A stretch of 64,000 bases of DNA from Carnegiea gigantea (lineage: Eukaryota; Streptophyta; Magnoliopsida; Caryophyllales; Cactaceae), in contig JAKOGI010000086.1 of the NCBI GenBank assembly GCA_029747015.1, positions 926,001 through 990,000 of the forward strand, read 5' to 3'. The notes under the pieces are model-generated. The model was not told the DNA's origin. It searched no databases and saw nothing but the letters and a program-made list of their open reading frames with translations. Every line of letters starts with the position of its first letter. The stretch's first letter is position 1. The position numbers were made by a program, and so were the translations under genes. Below are positions 1 through 11,728 of this stretch, one piece after another.

Positions 1-195
1 GATGAGGGTTCTTATGTTGAATATGAATCCTTCTCTTTTGACCCCATCGTTACTGATCTCCTCTTTAAATCTCACAAGCCTGTATTTGTTGAGTCTGAGA
101 CTATTATTACTAAGAATTTTGATTTAGACGAGACCCTTGTAGAGTTTGATACTATGAGAGTTGTGGGCTTTGGACCAACTGTTATGCCTAGGTAG
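1..195 (+). pseudogene. C-terminal end of an unidentified element C ORF
   Basis: Frame 1 is open from the window edge to a TAG at 193-195, giving 64 codons rich in acidic and aromatic residues (starts D-E-G-S-Y-V, ends V-M-P-R). No start is visible because the window begins inside it. I do not recognise a domain. From its place upstream of the long 3' non-coding block of an Athila/Tat-type element it could be the end of integrase or of a third ORF, but the codons alone do not decide this and an accidental open stretch is possible. Confidence 0.3.
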
Positions 196-2345
196 CTCAT
201 TTATAATGACAAAATTTCTAGGTCGATGACCCACCTACTGGCTAACTTTAAATACATATGCCTGTTTGATGTTTGGGCCTAGAAATTTGATAAGTTAAAG
301 CGGTGCCTTACTTGTGCTTCATTGATATGGTGGATGCACTCTTTCTGGCTTAAATTCTGTGATTTTTACTGTTTCCATGTGCTTAAGAGTTGGTCTTCTG
401 TGTTCGATAAGCTACTACGTGCTCTAATAGGTTTTGATTTGAGTAGCAAATTTTCAGTGTGAAATGGAGTTGCTAATGCTCCATGAGCCTCTATTTGAAC
501 ATATTTCAAGAGGTTGTAGTTTAGGTGTACTTCTGATCCCGACCTAGTATAAACGTTTCTCTTTATGTTCTCCGTTAATTTTGTTTTATTTTGTATATAT
601 TTGTTTTTTTATTTTATCTTTTGTTGTTTTTGTTTGCATGTTAGAGTTGTGTCCTTTTTGTTTTTGAGTCTTGCTATTCCTTTTTTATATTTGCTCTTGT
701 TTTTGGTTGTGTTTTATGTTTCCTTCTACTTCTAATGAAGACATTATATGATTTAGGTGTGGGGGTGGGAAAGACTATGTTCAAAAAAAAAATTGACAAA
801 ATTGAGATTGGAAAAAAGAAGGAAAAAATGAAAAAATTTTAAAATCCAAAAAGATTTTTTTTGTAGTGTTTTGGGGAATATATGTGCTATTCTGATTGAC
901 TATGCTCTCTTATACCCTTAGTGTTAAGTTGTATATAGATGTTGTATGCATTGATAGAACTTTGTCCTATGGTGTGATGTCTGTATACAGCCTTAACACC
1001 GGCATTATTTCTAAACAAGCTTGACTTTGGAAGATGAACTCGTGAGATTTTGAGCCTCAAAGACTAATTGATCAATTTAGGCTCATTTTTCTTTCATATG
1101 TGTCGCTTCCATGATTATAACTCTAGAACTTGCTTTGATTCTCTTTGAAACCACATTGAGCATGTACATTATGATAATATGATAGAGGCATTCATTTGTT
1201 TTTGTGAACTACATAGCCAAATTTCCACCCTTGTGTCGAATGCTTACTTTTGGCTAGCCCTTTTGAGCCTTGACCTTTTTGTTGTGAGCCCTGCATTTTA
1301 GCCCTTAACCTAAACACACTTCCTACCTCTAAGCCCAGGCTAGTGGAGCAACACTTCATTATTTGGTGGGTAACTTTTGGGTAATTTATGTGAATGGTGG
1401 TTGATACATCATAGTGATCATTTGGTATTGAGTTGTATTGCTCTTGTACGTATCATTCATTCATTTTGTTTCATGAGGAAAAAAGTTAGAGAAAGCAAGA
1501 GAAAAAATGAAAAATGGAAAAGTTTCCTAGGAAAAAAATGAAAAAAAGTTGAAAAAAAAATCTCAAAACTTCCAAAAATAGTTCTGAATAAGAATGTTTA
1601 GCAAGGATGTATTCTTATATACTCATTTCCAATGGTCAATTTTAATTGGGGTGTATTCCTATTTTGTGTTGAGAGAGTGAGTGTTTATGTTAATTGGTGT
1701 AAGTGTTGATTGCTCGTTAGCTATGGCTTTTGCAACCCTTGAAGTGCTCTTGATTATTATTTTGTATATTGCATTTTAGAGGTGGAGAATCGAGAATCTT
1801 ACCAAGCCTATGGTGGTTTATTTGATTGGAAGATAATTGAGTGAACCTTGTTATATTTTAAACACATGAGTGGGAGTGTTCCACATATCCCTAAAGTGAG
1901 GTTCTACTAGACCCGCTTGTACATGATTTTTAAGTGGGGTGAAAAATTGTGTATAGACGTCATCAGTGGGGATTAGGAACTTCTTAATGTGTACATTGCG
2001 TTTATATGCGATCTAGTGCTTGGGTTACTTGAGTGATGTAGTTGGATAGAATGTGTACACATATTTTTCTCCGGTGTTGTATATATAAATTTTTGTGCAA
2101 AATCAAAAAGATTTTTGATTTTCTATTTTTTGTTTACTTTTACAGATTTTGAGGGTATATCTTCTGCAAACCTTCATGAGACATTTCTCGTCCACTAAGG
2201 GTAACCTAGGGGTTTAAAGGGCTTGTGCACGTGCTGAGTGTAGTCGTGATTCTTACGAAAGTAAGTTAAGATTTTATTTTCCTTTTTCTAGGATTTTTAG
2301 TTTTGTTTTACTGGAGGATGAGAAAAGCTTCGGTGTGGGGGTACT
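196..2345 (+). other. Element C 3' non-coding region with two polypurine tracts
   Basis: No gene is seen in this 2.1 kb. It has the layout of Athila/Tat 3' regions: a PPT-like G-rich run (GTGTGGGGGTGGG, about 756..768), A-rich low-complexity tracts at about 781..860 and 1480..1570, a conserved block at about 1080..1400 shared with element B, and a final polypurine tract CGGTGTGGGGG at 2331..2341 four bases before the LTR. The last tract would prime plus-strand DNA synthesis. The first has the same sequence character but lies 1.6 kb upstream. Confidence 0.6.
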
Positions 2346-3400
2346 TGTTCAACCTAAAATTATGATATCTTAGACCATTTATTATCTAATAATTGCTCAA
2401 AATAAATTAGTTAACTAGATTATTTTAAATATTTTTGTTCATTCTCTAGGAATTGAAAAAACTTGGGAAAAATAATAAATAATGCTTAAGAGAAGCATTC
2501 GATTAGGATAAGAAACAAAAAAAGAAGATCAGGTCCAGGTGAGCTCAACAGGCCCAGAACCGTGGCCCAAGTAGCGACCTAGTCTGCCTTCTCTTTCTGT
2601 CCAGCTCTTCCTTTACTTGGGCCTGTTTTCCTTAATCTTCCATCGAGGCCCAAGCGCCTAGTCTACTGACTCCTTTTCCTTTCCTCCTTCCACCTTCTCC
2701 TCATCTTCGACTGAACAGCCAAAGGCCCAAGCGCCCCATCCTTTCTCCCTCATTTACTTCTCTCGCTAGGTCGGCCCATACGCATGCTTGCTATTCCTTC
2801 CCCCAGCCCATCCAGTTGTCTAATCTCATTTAGACCAAGCATGCTTGTCACGTGACCACGATTCTTATTCTTCCTCTTTTTCTACTCCCCCTTTGTTCCT
2901 AGCAGACCCAAAGAAACCAGAAAACAGCAAAGCCATGCTGTTTTGTCTTCTTTATGTGATAGCCATAACCGTCGCTCCCCTTGCTTTCTCTCACCTCTTT
3001 CATCAACACCATTAATTCCAGCCATTACACACCTTGCTTATCATCACCAGCTTCAAAAATTCAGTAGTTACAATGAGTTTAATGGAAGTAATGAAAGCAT
3101 GGAAACTCGAATCTGGGGGACGGGAAATCGACAATGAAAATTGGCAGCAAGGTTGAATCAGCGATAGCAAGTAGAAATTAGGGTTTTTAATTTTATTTTC
3201 CTTTCTTCAGTTTTCTTGCATAGGGCTTTCAGATTCAGTTTTTCTTTCTTTAGTTTTATTTATTTTTAGGATTTAGGTTTATATAATTGTTTTGAGATTG
3301 GCTTATTATGAGGGAGCAATTTGATGCTTTCGAAGTAGAGATTTCCAGCAATTGATCGACTATCTCTTCATTTTGTTCCTATCTTATTCAATCTATTGAG
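2346..3400 (+). repeat. Element C 3' LTR, left part
   Basis: The LTR starts with TG at 2346, directly after a polypurine tract and TACT. It runs to 3400, where element B is inserted, and continues at 36542. Together the two pieces make an LTR of about 1.44 kb. It contains a GC-rich pyrimidine stretch at 2540..2900 that may be promoter or leader, and a small ORF (2943..3137) that has no relation to known proteins. No second copy of this LTR lies in the window, so its ends rest on TG/CA, the PPT and the abutting sequences. Confidence 0.6.
3396..3400. repeat. Target site duplication of element B, left copy
   Basis: TTGAG lies immediately before B's 5' LTR; CTGAG follows B's 3' LTR at 36542..36546. 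Four of five bases match, as expected for a Ty3/gypsy 5-bp duplication that has aged. Confidence 0.55.
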
Positions 3401-4620
3401 TGATAAGTGCCTTTGATTATTTCATCTTAGGGGTAGTTTTATGGCACTGTTCGGGGTTTTAAGAGCCTGATGTTATATTTTACAATCTTTTTTTCGATTT
3501 ATGCTTGGGTATGGTTCTTTGGTGATTGTTGCAGGTTTTCAGACTATTTAACCCAACATTTGACTTGGTGGGTGCATGTTTTGGCTCACCACAGTACCCT
3601 CCAATGTCACCATCCCGTAGAGTAAGAGAAAAACAAGAGAGATCGGTCCAGCAGACCACGGTCTGACTGTGGGGCCTTTATAACTATTTCCTCTTCATCT
3701 TTCTTCGACTGTGTGGCTGAGAAAGCTCGAGTTTTCGCTTTAAAGGACGTCCCTCGGTACCAATGGGGATCATCCCTCATCTTTTATAGTTATTCCCTTT
3801 CTCAATTTTTATCTTATATAGTTAGAATTTTAGTTTGATCTTGTGTGCAAGTGAGATTTTGAGCGTGGAATTCGGTTTTGTTAGCGGTTTGAAGACTTTG
3901 TTGGAGGCTGTCATTGCCAAGCTTTTCCCTCTCAGATTTTGCTGAAACATTCAGGTAGTTGTTTAATTTTTAATCATAAGTGAGTATTGTATCCTGTCTA
4001 GGGATTTGTTTATTAACTAATGTGTAGTTGGATCATCTTAATTTAATAGAATTATGCTTTTCATGTTGGTTTGATTTCGTTTTATCAACTAATTATCATG
4101 TTATGAGTGGACTTGGCCAAAATTTCTTGCATCCTTGAGACAAGTAAGTGAAGAACTGAAAGGTGAAATTTGATTGCTAGACCGCTTGATAGGACTTAAC
4201 ATAGCAATGAGTTGAAAGAGAAATTTGCATGTTGGGAGGATGAATGAGTAATTAAAAATACTGAATCTAGACTAAGGCAAATTCGTTTGAAAGAATGACT
4301 TTGGTTTAGTTTCGATAATTTGGTTGATTTCGAAAGAACAGATGAAATTCTGAATCGATTGTAATTCCTTGGAATTATCCAATTTAGAGAAAGCACATGT
4401 TGATTCGTATGATCCAACACCTTTCTTAACTAAATAAATACCTAGACATTTTTCCTTTATTGAATTTAGAAATTATTAATTAGAAATAGCTGAATCAAAA
4501 TCCTCGATTAAGTTATTACTTAGCATTTTCTAATAGAAATAACTTGGTAATTTTGCTTTTGGTCTTTGTGGACGATACTTTCTTTTTAACTAAAAAACCC
4601 ATGCACTTATAGTAGTGTCA
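3401..4620 (+). repeat. Element B 5' LTR
   Basis: The LTR begins TGATAAGTGCC at 3401 and ends GTGTCA at 4620 (1220 bp). It matches 35323..36541 along its length; the shared stretch becomes obvious from a GATTA-TTCAT word near 3415. A TATA-like CCTTTATAAC lies at about 3676..3685, preceded by a block rich in CCAC/GTGG words. The end is fixed by the match stopping at TCA in both copies and by the primer-binding site that follows only here. Confidence 0.85.
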
Positions 4621-4626
4621 AGTTTT

Positions 4627-4644
4627 TGGCGTCGTTGACAGGGA
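4627..4644 (+). promoter_or_regulatory. Primer-binding site of B, Asp-tRNA type, decayed
   Basis: TGGCGTCGTTGACAGGGA, six bases after the LTR, resembles the complement of the 3' end of tRNA-Asp (TGGCGCCGTTGCCGGGGA form) used by Athila-like elements, with three changes. It would prime minus-strand DNA synthesis. Confidence 0.65.
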
Positions 4645-4713
4645 CCAAATTGCCGAATATCAAGTCGATCTTGTGAGAGTGACCAGGTATTTTTCTTTAT
4701 TTTTCAATTTTTT

Positions 4714-6558
4714 TTGACTTTTGATTGCTTTGGTAGTGTTGGTGATTTAGCTTGCACAAAGATTCTCCCTTTTATGCGAAGTCCATTCATTTATGAATAC
4801 GATCCCGAAATTGAGAGGACTTTGCCAAAGATGGAACCACCAAGAGAGGATCCTGAAAGAAGGACACTCTGGGTGTCCAAGGTATCACCTTTGGTATAGC
4901 TAGACCCACATTGGAGGTGAACAGCTTTGAGTTGTGGCTGGCACTAGTCTCAATGGTTCAACAAATGCTGCTTGGAGGATCACCAATTGAGGACCCCAAT
5001 CTTCGCCTCTCAATCTTTTTGGAGGTGTGCGATATATCCAAGCTAAATGGGGTCTCCACTGATGCAATCCGCCTTTGCCTATTCCCATTTTTTTTAAGTA
5101 CAAGGTGCGTGCTTGGCTACATTCATTGCCATCGGGTTCCCTCGCCACTTAGGATGAGCTAACTAAAGCCTTTCTTGGCAAATTCTTTCCACCAACAAAG
5201 ATGGCAAGTCTAAGGAACCAAATCACTACCTTCACTCAATGGGAAGACGAATCACTCTATGAAGCTTGGGAGCGATTCAAGGACTTGCTACAGTTATGCC
5301 CTCATCATGGACTCCAAAAGTAGATGATCATCCAAACCTTTTATAATGGAGTAACTAAAATGGTGTGGTCCACCATAGATGTGGTGGCGGGACGAATTTT
5401 GATGAACAAGACGGATGATGAAGCCTTCAATTTGATAGAGGAGATGGAACGAAATAATTTCCAATGGTCTACCGAATTAGGCCAACCCAACCGGGTTGGA
5501 GGTAAGATTGAAGTTGATGCATTAACTTTGCTTTCTGCTAAAGTTGATACTATGACTTAAAGGTTGGACCGTATGAACGTAAATGCTATGAATTCTAGTG
5601 GCCCTCCCTCATGTGAAATTTGTAGTTCTATTGAACATATAACTTTGAATTGCCAAGTTAGGAGTCCTCCTTTCCAAGACTCTAGTGAAGTCAATCATGT
5701 CCAAAACTTTAACCTGAGACTAACGAATTACCCTTACTCCAGCACCTACAATCCGAGTTGGAGGAACCATCCGAATTTCTTAGTCTAATCCAAACCCTCC
5801 GAATATACCCCTATTAAATGCTAGGCGACCCCCTGATTATCGAAGACCACCTTTCCCTCCACAAGCTCCCCAAAAGTCCAATTTAGAAGCCATAATGCAG
5901 AGTATGGTTTTGGTGCAATAAAAGCAAAATGAGTATATAAAGCAATTAGCCTCTAAGGTTGATGTCCTTAGAACTTACAGTAAGATGTTTGAAGCTCAAA
6001 TTACCCAACAAGCTAGCTCTTCATCTACATCCCCTAGTAGACTTCTTAGTAAGCCTAAGCCCAACCCTAATTAAGGAGCAATGCAATGCTATGATTTTTA
6101 GAGGGGAGAAACAACTAGAGGGACCTAAAGAGGGTTACCAATGATGAGTCTTTGCATGATGAGAATGATCATGTTAAGAATATTGAGAAAGAGGTGTCTA
6201 CACCTTCTAATGATGTGATTGATGATGTTGTGCATAAATCTGATGAAGTTCGTAAGGACCCTAAGATCACTTCCCTAAAACCTTACACCACACCTTTGAC
6301 ATTCCCTCAAAGGATGGCCAAGGCAAAGCTTGATTTGCAATTTGGGAAGTTTTTAGAGGTCCTTAAGAAACCCTACATGAACATCCCATTTGCTAATGCT
6401 TTATCTCAAATGCCTTCATATGCTAAATTTTTGAAAGAAATTTTATGTAACAAAAGAAAGCTAGAAGAGTGTGAGACTGTAGGTTTGACTGAAGAGTGTA
6501 GTGCCACGATCCAAAACAAGCTTCCTACTAAGCTTAAGGATCCAGGTGGTTTTTAAGT
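4714..6558 (+). pseudogene. gag: Element B gag (capsid and nucleocapsid), broken
   Basis: This is the Gag of an Athila/Tat element, the structural protein of the cytoplasmic particle. The capsid part (Retrotrans_gag family) is visible at about 4900..5330 in shifting frames, with the phrases ALVSMVQQ, EDPNLRLSIFLEVCD and LNGVSTDAIRL. An open piece at 5324..5560 follows. A zinc knuckle C-x2-C-x4-H-x4-C is intact at 5612..5653. The open piece 6152..6556 corresponds to the stretch just before protease (phrases LDLQFGKFLEVLKK and MPSYAKFLKEIL). At least three frameshifts and several stops break the frame. The start is unclear: ATG at 4774 is the first plausible one, and the listed start is a TTG. 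Confidence 0.75.
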
Positions 6559-7167
6559 CCCTGTGTGATAGGAAATGTGTCTATAAATCATGCTTTGTGT
6601 GATTTAGGGTCAAGCGTGAGCTTGATGCCCCTTTCTATGTGTGAGAAATTAGAACTAGGAGAGATGAGACCGACTGCTATCTCTTTACAATTGGCGGACC
6701 GTTCTGTGAAATACCTTGTGGGTGCATTAGAGGATGTTCCAATAAAAGTAGGAGATTTGTATGTGCTGGTAGACTTTGTGATTTTACAAATGCAAGAGGA
6801 TACGCGCACCCCCATCATTCTTGGGAGGCCTTTCTTGGCCACCCCCGGGTGCGGTATTGATGTGAAAGCTATCTTTTGATGTGGGGGATGTGGATTTAAC
6901 TTGTTTAACGCTCCTAAATTCCCTTCTATTTCTGATGTGTGCAATATGATTGATGTGATTGATGGTTTGATATTAGAAATCGTGTCTAACCTTGATTCTA
7001 ATGATCCTCTTGAGCACTTGATGTTGAATGATAGCACTGCTAAGGGTGAAAATCCTGAAGTAAACATGTCTGCTCAACTTTTGGAAGCCTCTCCTCCAAT
7101 TCCATCTTCCCTTGCTAAGGTGGAACCATTAAAGGTTGAAAATAAGTCATTGTCTGATGAGGCGTAA
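6559..7167 (+). pseudogene. pol: Element B aspartic protease region
   Basis: A retroviral-type aspartic protease that would cut the Gag-Pol polyprotein. The active-site motif C-D-L-G-S-S lies at about 6598..6615, followed by a typical core (SLMPLSMCEKL, SLQLADRSVKY) and the flap/C-terminal signature IILGRPFLATPGC at about 6820..6855. A stop (TGA at 6877-6879) separates it from a further open piece at 6901..7167. That piece has no catalytic motif and corresponds to the linker before RT. The catalytic Asp is retained although the frame is broken on both sides. It is homologous to the proteases in the array at 50 kb, 56 kb and 62 kb. Confidence 0.8.
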
Positions 7168-7389
7168 GCTCCGAGGTAGAACTAAAACCTCTCCCTTCGT
7201 CCTTGAGGTGTAAATTTCTTGGACCCAACTCTACATATCCTATGATTGTGAATGCAAGTTTGAATGCATCTTAAGTTAACTCTTTGCTTAGAGTACTTAG
7301 AGAGCATCGTAAGGCCATAGGATATACTGTTGATGACTTAAAAGGAATTCATCCTTCTATGTGTTTGCATCGAATCTTAATGGAAGATT

Positions 7390-8296
7390 ACTAGAAGCCT
7401 TCAATTGAACACCAAAGAAGGTTGAACCCTAACATGCAAGAGGTGGTCATGAAGGAAATTTTGAAATTGCTTGAGGCCGGCATTATCTACCATATCTCCA
7501 ATGGTACGTGGGTAATCTCGGTCCATGTTGTGCCTAAGAAAGAGGGGATGATTGTTGTCAAAAATTAGAATAATGAGTTAATTTCCACTAGGACTATCAG
7601 GGGATGGTGTAGGTGCATTGATTATTAACAATTGAATAAAGCCACCTGTAAAGATCACTTCTCCCTTCCCTTCATTGACCTAATGCTTGAAAGACTAGCT
7701 AAGAACTTATAGTTTTGCTACGTAGATGGGTATTCGGGTATCTTTCAAATCCCTATCCACCCTAGTGACCAAGAAAAGACTACTTTTACTTGTCTTTATG
7801 GTACATATGCTTATAGGAGAATTCCATTTGGGTTATACAATACCCCTACTACATTTCAACGTTGTATGATGGCTATTTTCACTGATTTTATTAAGGACAT
7901 AATGGAAGTCTTTATGGATGATTTTTCTATGTATGGTGTAACCTATGACCATTACTTAAATATTTTGCCCAAGGTTTTGCAAAGATATGAAGATGTGAAT
8001 TTGGTTTTGAATTGGGAGAAGTGTCATTTTATGGTACAAGAGGGGGCTATCCTCGGTCATGTTGTCTCTACCAAAGGCATTGAAGTTGACAAAGCAAAGG
8101 TAGAGTTGATTGAAAAATTGCCACCACCAACTTCTGTAAAGGGTGTGAGGAGTTTTCTTGGACATGTCGATTTTTACTGGCGGTTCATAAAAGATTTTTC
8201 GAAAATTACAAAGCCTCTTACCCAATTTCTTGTCAAGAATGTGCCTTTTGAGTTTAATGAAGAATGCTTGAGTGCTTTTCTCAGGTTAAAATAGGC
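7390..8296 (+). pseudogene. pol: Element B reverse transcriptase
   Basis: A gypsy-type RT that would copy the element RNA inside particles. The fingers region (phrases NPNMQEVVMKEILKLLEAGIIY and VVPKKEG) lies at about 7430..7560, the palm with FCYVDGYSGIFQIPIHP at about 7710..7770, and the catalytic box F-M-D-D at 7911..7922, where many gypsy elements have Y-x-D-D. The open piece 7866..8294 carries the palm end, thumb and connection (LGHVVSTKGIEVDKAKVE, FLGHVDFYWRFIKDFSKI). Stops at about 7567, 7626 and 7710 break the upstream half; it ends with a TAG at 8292-8294. Confidence 0.8.
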
Positions 8297-8719
8297 ATTA
8301 ACCACAGTTCTAGTGATACAAGCCCTAGATTGGGAGCTACCTTTTTGAGGTGATGTGTGATGTAAGTGACTATGCAGTGGGCACCGTTCTTGGCCAATGG
8401 AAGGACAATAAGCCATATGTCATATACTATGCAAGTTGTACTCTTGATGAGGCTCAAGTGAATTATGCAATGATGGAGAAAGAATTCCTAGCGATTGTCT
8501 TTGCCTTGTAAAAATTTTGATCTTACTTGATCAATTCCTAAGGTCATTGTCTTCACTGATCATGCCACTTTGAAGCACTTAATGAAGAAATCCTACTCCA
8601 AGCCCTGACTTATCCGATGGGTCCTCCTTCTTTAAGAGTTTAATTTAGAGATCAAAGACAAGCCCGAGTTGGCAAATGTGATTACTGATCATCTATCTCG
8701 CCTAGGCCCTGAGGCTACG
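8297..8719 (+). pseudogene. pol: Element B RNase H, cut by the copia insertion
   Basis: RNase H would degrade the RNA strand of the hybrid. The phrases VMCDVSDYAVGTVLGQW at about 8350..8400 and YYASCTLDEAQVNYAMMEKEFLAIVFAL at about 8428..8510 show the gypsy RNase H fold with the first catalytic Asp. Beyond 8510 stops and frameshifts accumulate. The last words before the insertion read D-H-L-S-R-L-G-P-E-A, the usual end of RNase H in this lineage. After the insertion, at 29108, the reading resumes as T-P-S-E-E-L-P, so element F entered between RNase H and integrase. Confidence 0.75.
8715..8719. repeat. Target site duplication of copia element F, left copy
   Basis: CTACG precedes F; CTACT follows it (29108..29112). 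Removing F and one copy rejoins B's pol as ...CCT GAG GCT ACT CCT..., in frame, so the T form is probably original. Confidence 0.75.
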
Positions 8720-9485
8720 TGTTAGAATGTATAAGGTTTTGATGATAATAAATCCAAGTGTTTGTAATAGTTGTTGTTGTTCCAAACAGGCTTTACCAAC
8801 AGGGTCTTACTGCTGTTCTTCAATATATTAAAACTGCTTAACTAATGGTTTATCAAGAACAGGTACTCAAGTCAGCGATGTAAGAACAACCATGAGGAAC
8901 AGGCTCTGTAAGGTGTTTGAAGTATATCCTGTGAAGTGTTTGAAACATAAGATATAAGTGCAGCTGTGACAAACAGGTTCTGTGAAGTGTTTGCAGCAAA
9001 GTCGTTCTACAAGATGACTAGTGGTTACAACAAGATGTCTTAATCTGATTTGGTTTTATATGTTTAGACTCTTGTTAATATGCTAATTAGAAAGTTTTAA
9101 TTTACCACTCACTGGAAACGGTTTTGCTTTTTGGAAAATATTTCGGATCACCTTTCAGAACAACCCTGGGAACAGGGCGATCAGGGTGTTTCCCAAATAA
9201 GCTGCGAAAAACTGCTTTGCACGATTTTTATCTTCTGGATTTTGAGCAGCTTCTTCAAAGATTTGCAAAAAAGAGTTTTCTATGGAGTATCTCATTCTTT
9301 ACCCTAAAAACGGTTATCAAAAATCTTAAGGGATTTGCAAAAACTTTTTGAATAAAAAGAATATCCAATTTTTGGCAAGTGGATAAGGTAGTTGAGAAAA
9401 ACATGGGCTAGCTGCTAAAGAACACCGCCTTATGCACGCGGTTCAGGAAGTGTTTTTCAGCTCATGTCACCTTACCCCTTATAGC

Positions 9486-9606
9486 TAAAGGATTCTATTT
9501 TCTCTAGGATTTTAGTTTCCAAAAATTTCAGAAATAGTTTTTCCATCCCTTGTGGGTAAAGGATTCTATATTCTTCAGATTTTTTAGTTTCCAAAAATTT
9601 GATGAA
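9486..9606 (+). repeat. Imperfect 71-bp tandem duplication in F 5' LTR
   Basis: Two copies start with TAAAGGATTCTAT (9486 and 9557) and each continues into TAGTTTCCAAAAATTT. The 3' LTR has only one, which accounts for its being 68 bp shorter. It lies directly upstream of the TATA box. Confidence 0.75.
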
Positions 9607-9620
9607 TTGTGTTCCAAGCA

Positions 9621-9630
9621 CTATAAAAGG
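9621..9630 (+). promoter_or_regulatory. TATA box in element F 5' LTR
   Basis: CTATAAAAGG is a near-consensus plant TATA box about 590 bp before the LTR end and is conserved in the 3' LTR at 28519..28528. Transcription of the element would start about 30 bases downstream. Confidence 0.6.
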
Positions 9631-10211
9631 CGGCTTCTTACAATCTTGGACACATCGGTTTTCAAAGAGAAAAAAATCTGAGTTCATGAGCTAAAACGTT
9701 TGAAAAGAAAACCGAGCCTTGTGAGTGAATTAATTGAGCTTTCAAAGTTGGCATACTAGGACTTCATTGTACCCTATATTAGCTTAGTTGAGAAGCATTG
9801 TAATAGGGTGTTTTTTCTTTACATTCTTCTTTCACAAGAGTGAGTAGAGTGTGTGTCCAAATCAAGGGGATTTTGGACGTGGGGTAACTTGTCTTAGGGA
9901 AGACAGGTTACGTGTGTTACAAGTTGTAACAAGGTGTGTTACTATTGTAACGTGATTAGCCTGTTTAGTGAAGTGTTTAAATCCTACACGAGGTAAGTCG
10001 TGGTTTTTAACCTCAGTTGGGCTAGAGGTGTTTTCCACGTAAAAAATCCTGTTTCCATTATTTCCGCATTCAATTTTGTTGGATTTTCGCTTCTGCTTAT
10101 CTCAGAAACAACCTGTGCGAACAGGGTCTAAGACTGTTTGTCAGCAACTTGCGAAAATCGGACATCACAATTTACCCCCCTCTTGTGGTTGTGTACTCTC
10201 TAATTCAACAA

Positions 10212-10223
10212 GTGGTATCAGAG
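10212..10223 (+). promoter_or_regulatory. Primer-binding site of F, initiator Met tRNA
   Basis: TGGTATCAGAGC, two bases after the LTR, is the complement of the 3' end of plant initiator tRNA-Met, the standard primer of copia elements. Confidence 0.95.
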
Positions 10224-10268
10224 CAGGTTCTCCTTTGAAAAGCTAACACCTTTGAGAGATCCTTGAAG

Positions 10269-11728
10269 ATGAGTACTCCACAAGGCATGCTTGAAGGTCA
10301 ATCCATAACTTTCCACCATACTTTAATGGCCAACACTATAGTTGGTGGAAGAATAGGATGGAAAACTACATCCAAGCCGAGGATTATGAGTTGTGGATGC
10401 TCATCAAGCATGGACCACTCATCCCTAAGAAAACAACTGAAGATGGAAAGTCAATCCCCAAGGAGCCTAAGGAGTTCAATGCTGAAGATTACAAGATGAT
10501 GGAGAAGAATGCCAAGGCCAAGAAACTCCTATATTTTGGCCTAGGTCCTGATGAATATACTCGCATATCTGAATGTGAGTCGGCCAAAGAAATCTGGGAT
10601 GCTTTGCAAGTAGCTCACGAAGGGACCAATCAAGTAAAGCAATCCCGGATTGAATTGCTTATGAGAAAGTATGAGCTGTTCGAGATGGGTGATCGGGAAA
10701 GTGTGATGGACATGTATACTTGCTTCACTCACATAACGAATGAGTTGAAATCCTTGGGAAAATCCTTCACCACCGAAGAATTAGTAGGGAAGATACTAAG
10801 AATTTTACCTCATTCTTGGGAAGCAAAAGTAACGGCCATCCAAGAAGCTAAGGACATGAACAAGATCACCCTAGATGAGCTGATTGGAAACCTCCAAACA
10901 TATGAACTTAGGAAATATTCTCAACAGAAAGATGAGACAAAGAGAGAACGAGGTCTTGCACTAAAGGCCTTAGAAGATGATTCTGATTCTGAGGAGGAGG
11001 AGATTGCCATGATGACTCAAAAATTTAAGAAGTTCTTCAAGAAAATCAAAGAAAACATCAAAAGGAAGGACTTCGGCAAAGCCAGGAACAACCCTCGGGA
11101 ACAGTTCACTTGGTATTTCAAGTGTGGTAAGCTGGACCACATTGTGAGAAACTGCCCACGGCACAAGGAAGAACAAGAACCTGAACACCCCAGAAAACAG
11201 GGGAGGAAACAGGGTGTAAGCAGCTCAGCGAAAAGGTTCTCAAAAGCTATGCTCGTGGCCTGGGGTGATTCAAGTGAGGATGAGGAAGGGTCTGAAGCTA
11301 GGGAAGCTGATGTAGCACTCATGGCAAGGAGTGACACTGATTCAGATGATGGGTCAACGGATAGTCTGACTCAACTCAAGAACAAGGTACGTGGTCTAAA
11401 TAAATCAACTCTTGAGAAATTAGTGCACAATATAATGGATATATGTGCTGAATTAAAAGGGAATGTTCGAGATTTAGAACTTGAAAATGAAACCCTTAAA
11501 TTAGAAAAGCTTGAAGTTGACAAAGAGACTCTTGCCTTGTATGAAAACATCAATGTGCTTAAAGAAACTCTACTCATGAAAGATGAGACTTGTTCCACTA
11601 AACTGACTGACTTAGAAAAAGAATCTCTTGACTTAAAAGGTAAGGTCGAGTCTTTGCTGGAAGAAAATAGAAACTTGCTTGAAAAAATGAAACACTTAGA
11701 ATCGGACCTTGCCACAAACAAGCTCTAG
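10269..11728 (+). CDS. gag: Element F Gag (long SIRE-type Gag), with one frameshift
   Basis: Gag forms the retrotransposon particle. ATG at 10269 begins M-S-T-P-Q-G-M-L-E-G-Q-S, matching G's Gag start. Compared with G, one base is missing near 10308..10315; from 10358 to 11728 the correct frame is open for 456 codons. The capsid domain (UBN2-like, phrases MENYIQAEDYELWM and YLFGLGPDEY-like, then ITNELKSLGKSFTTEELVGKIL) covers about residues 1-230. A zinc knuckle at about 11114..11155 has lost its first Cys (Tyr-Phe-Lys-Cys instead of Cys-Phe-Lys-Cys). An acidic linker (SDSEEEE, SSEDEEGSE) and a heptad-like Leu/Glu/Lys coiled coil (about 11370..11720) follow. The TAG at 11726-11728 replaces a Trp codon; the same frame continues in the next piece. 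Confidence 0.85.

Larger units (their letters stand above)
8720..10209 (+). repeat. Element F 5' LTR
   Basis: It runs from TGTTAGAATG at 8720 to AATTCAACA at 10209, 1490 bp, and is almost the same as 27686..29107. It contains an imperfect tandem duplication at 9486..9606 (71-bp period) that is single in the 3' LTR. The end is followed at once by the initiator-Met primer-binding site. Confidence 0.9.

Noticed and set aside
2943..3137. 64-codon plus-strand ORF
   Set aside because: Lies inside C's LTR, has no recognisable domain and no support beyond being open.
10212..10223. tRNA-like sequence
   Set aside because: Only the 12-base complement of the initiator tRNA 3' end (a primer-binding site); no cloverleaf is present.
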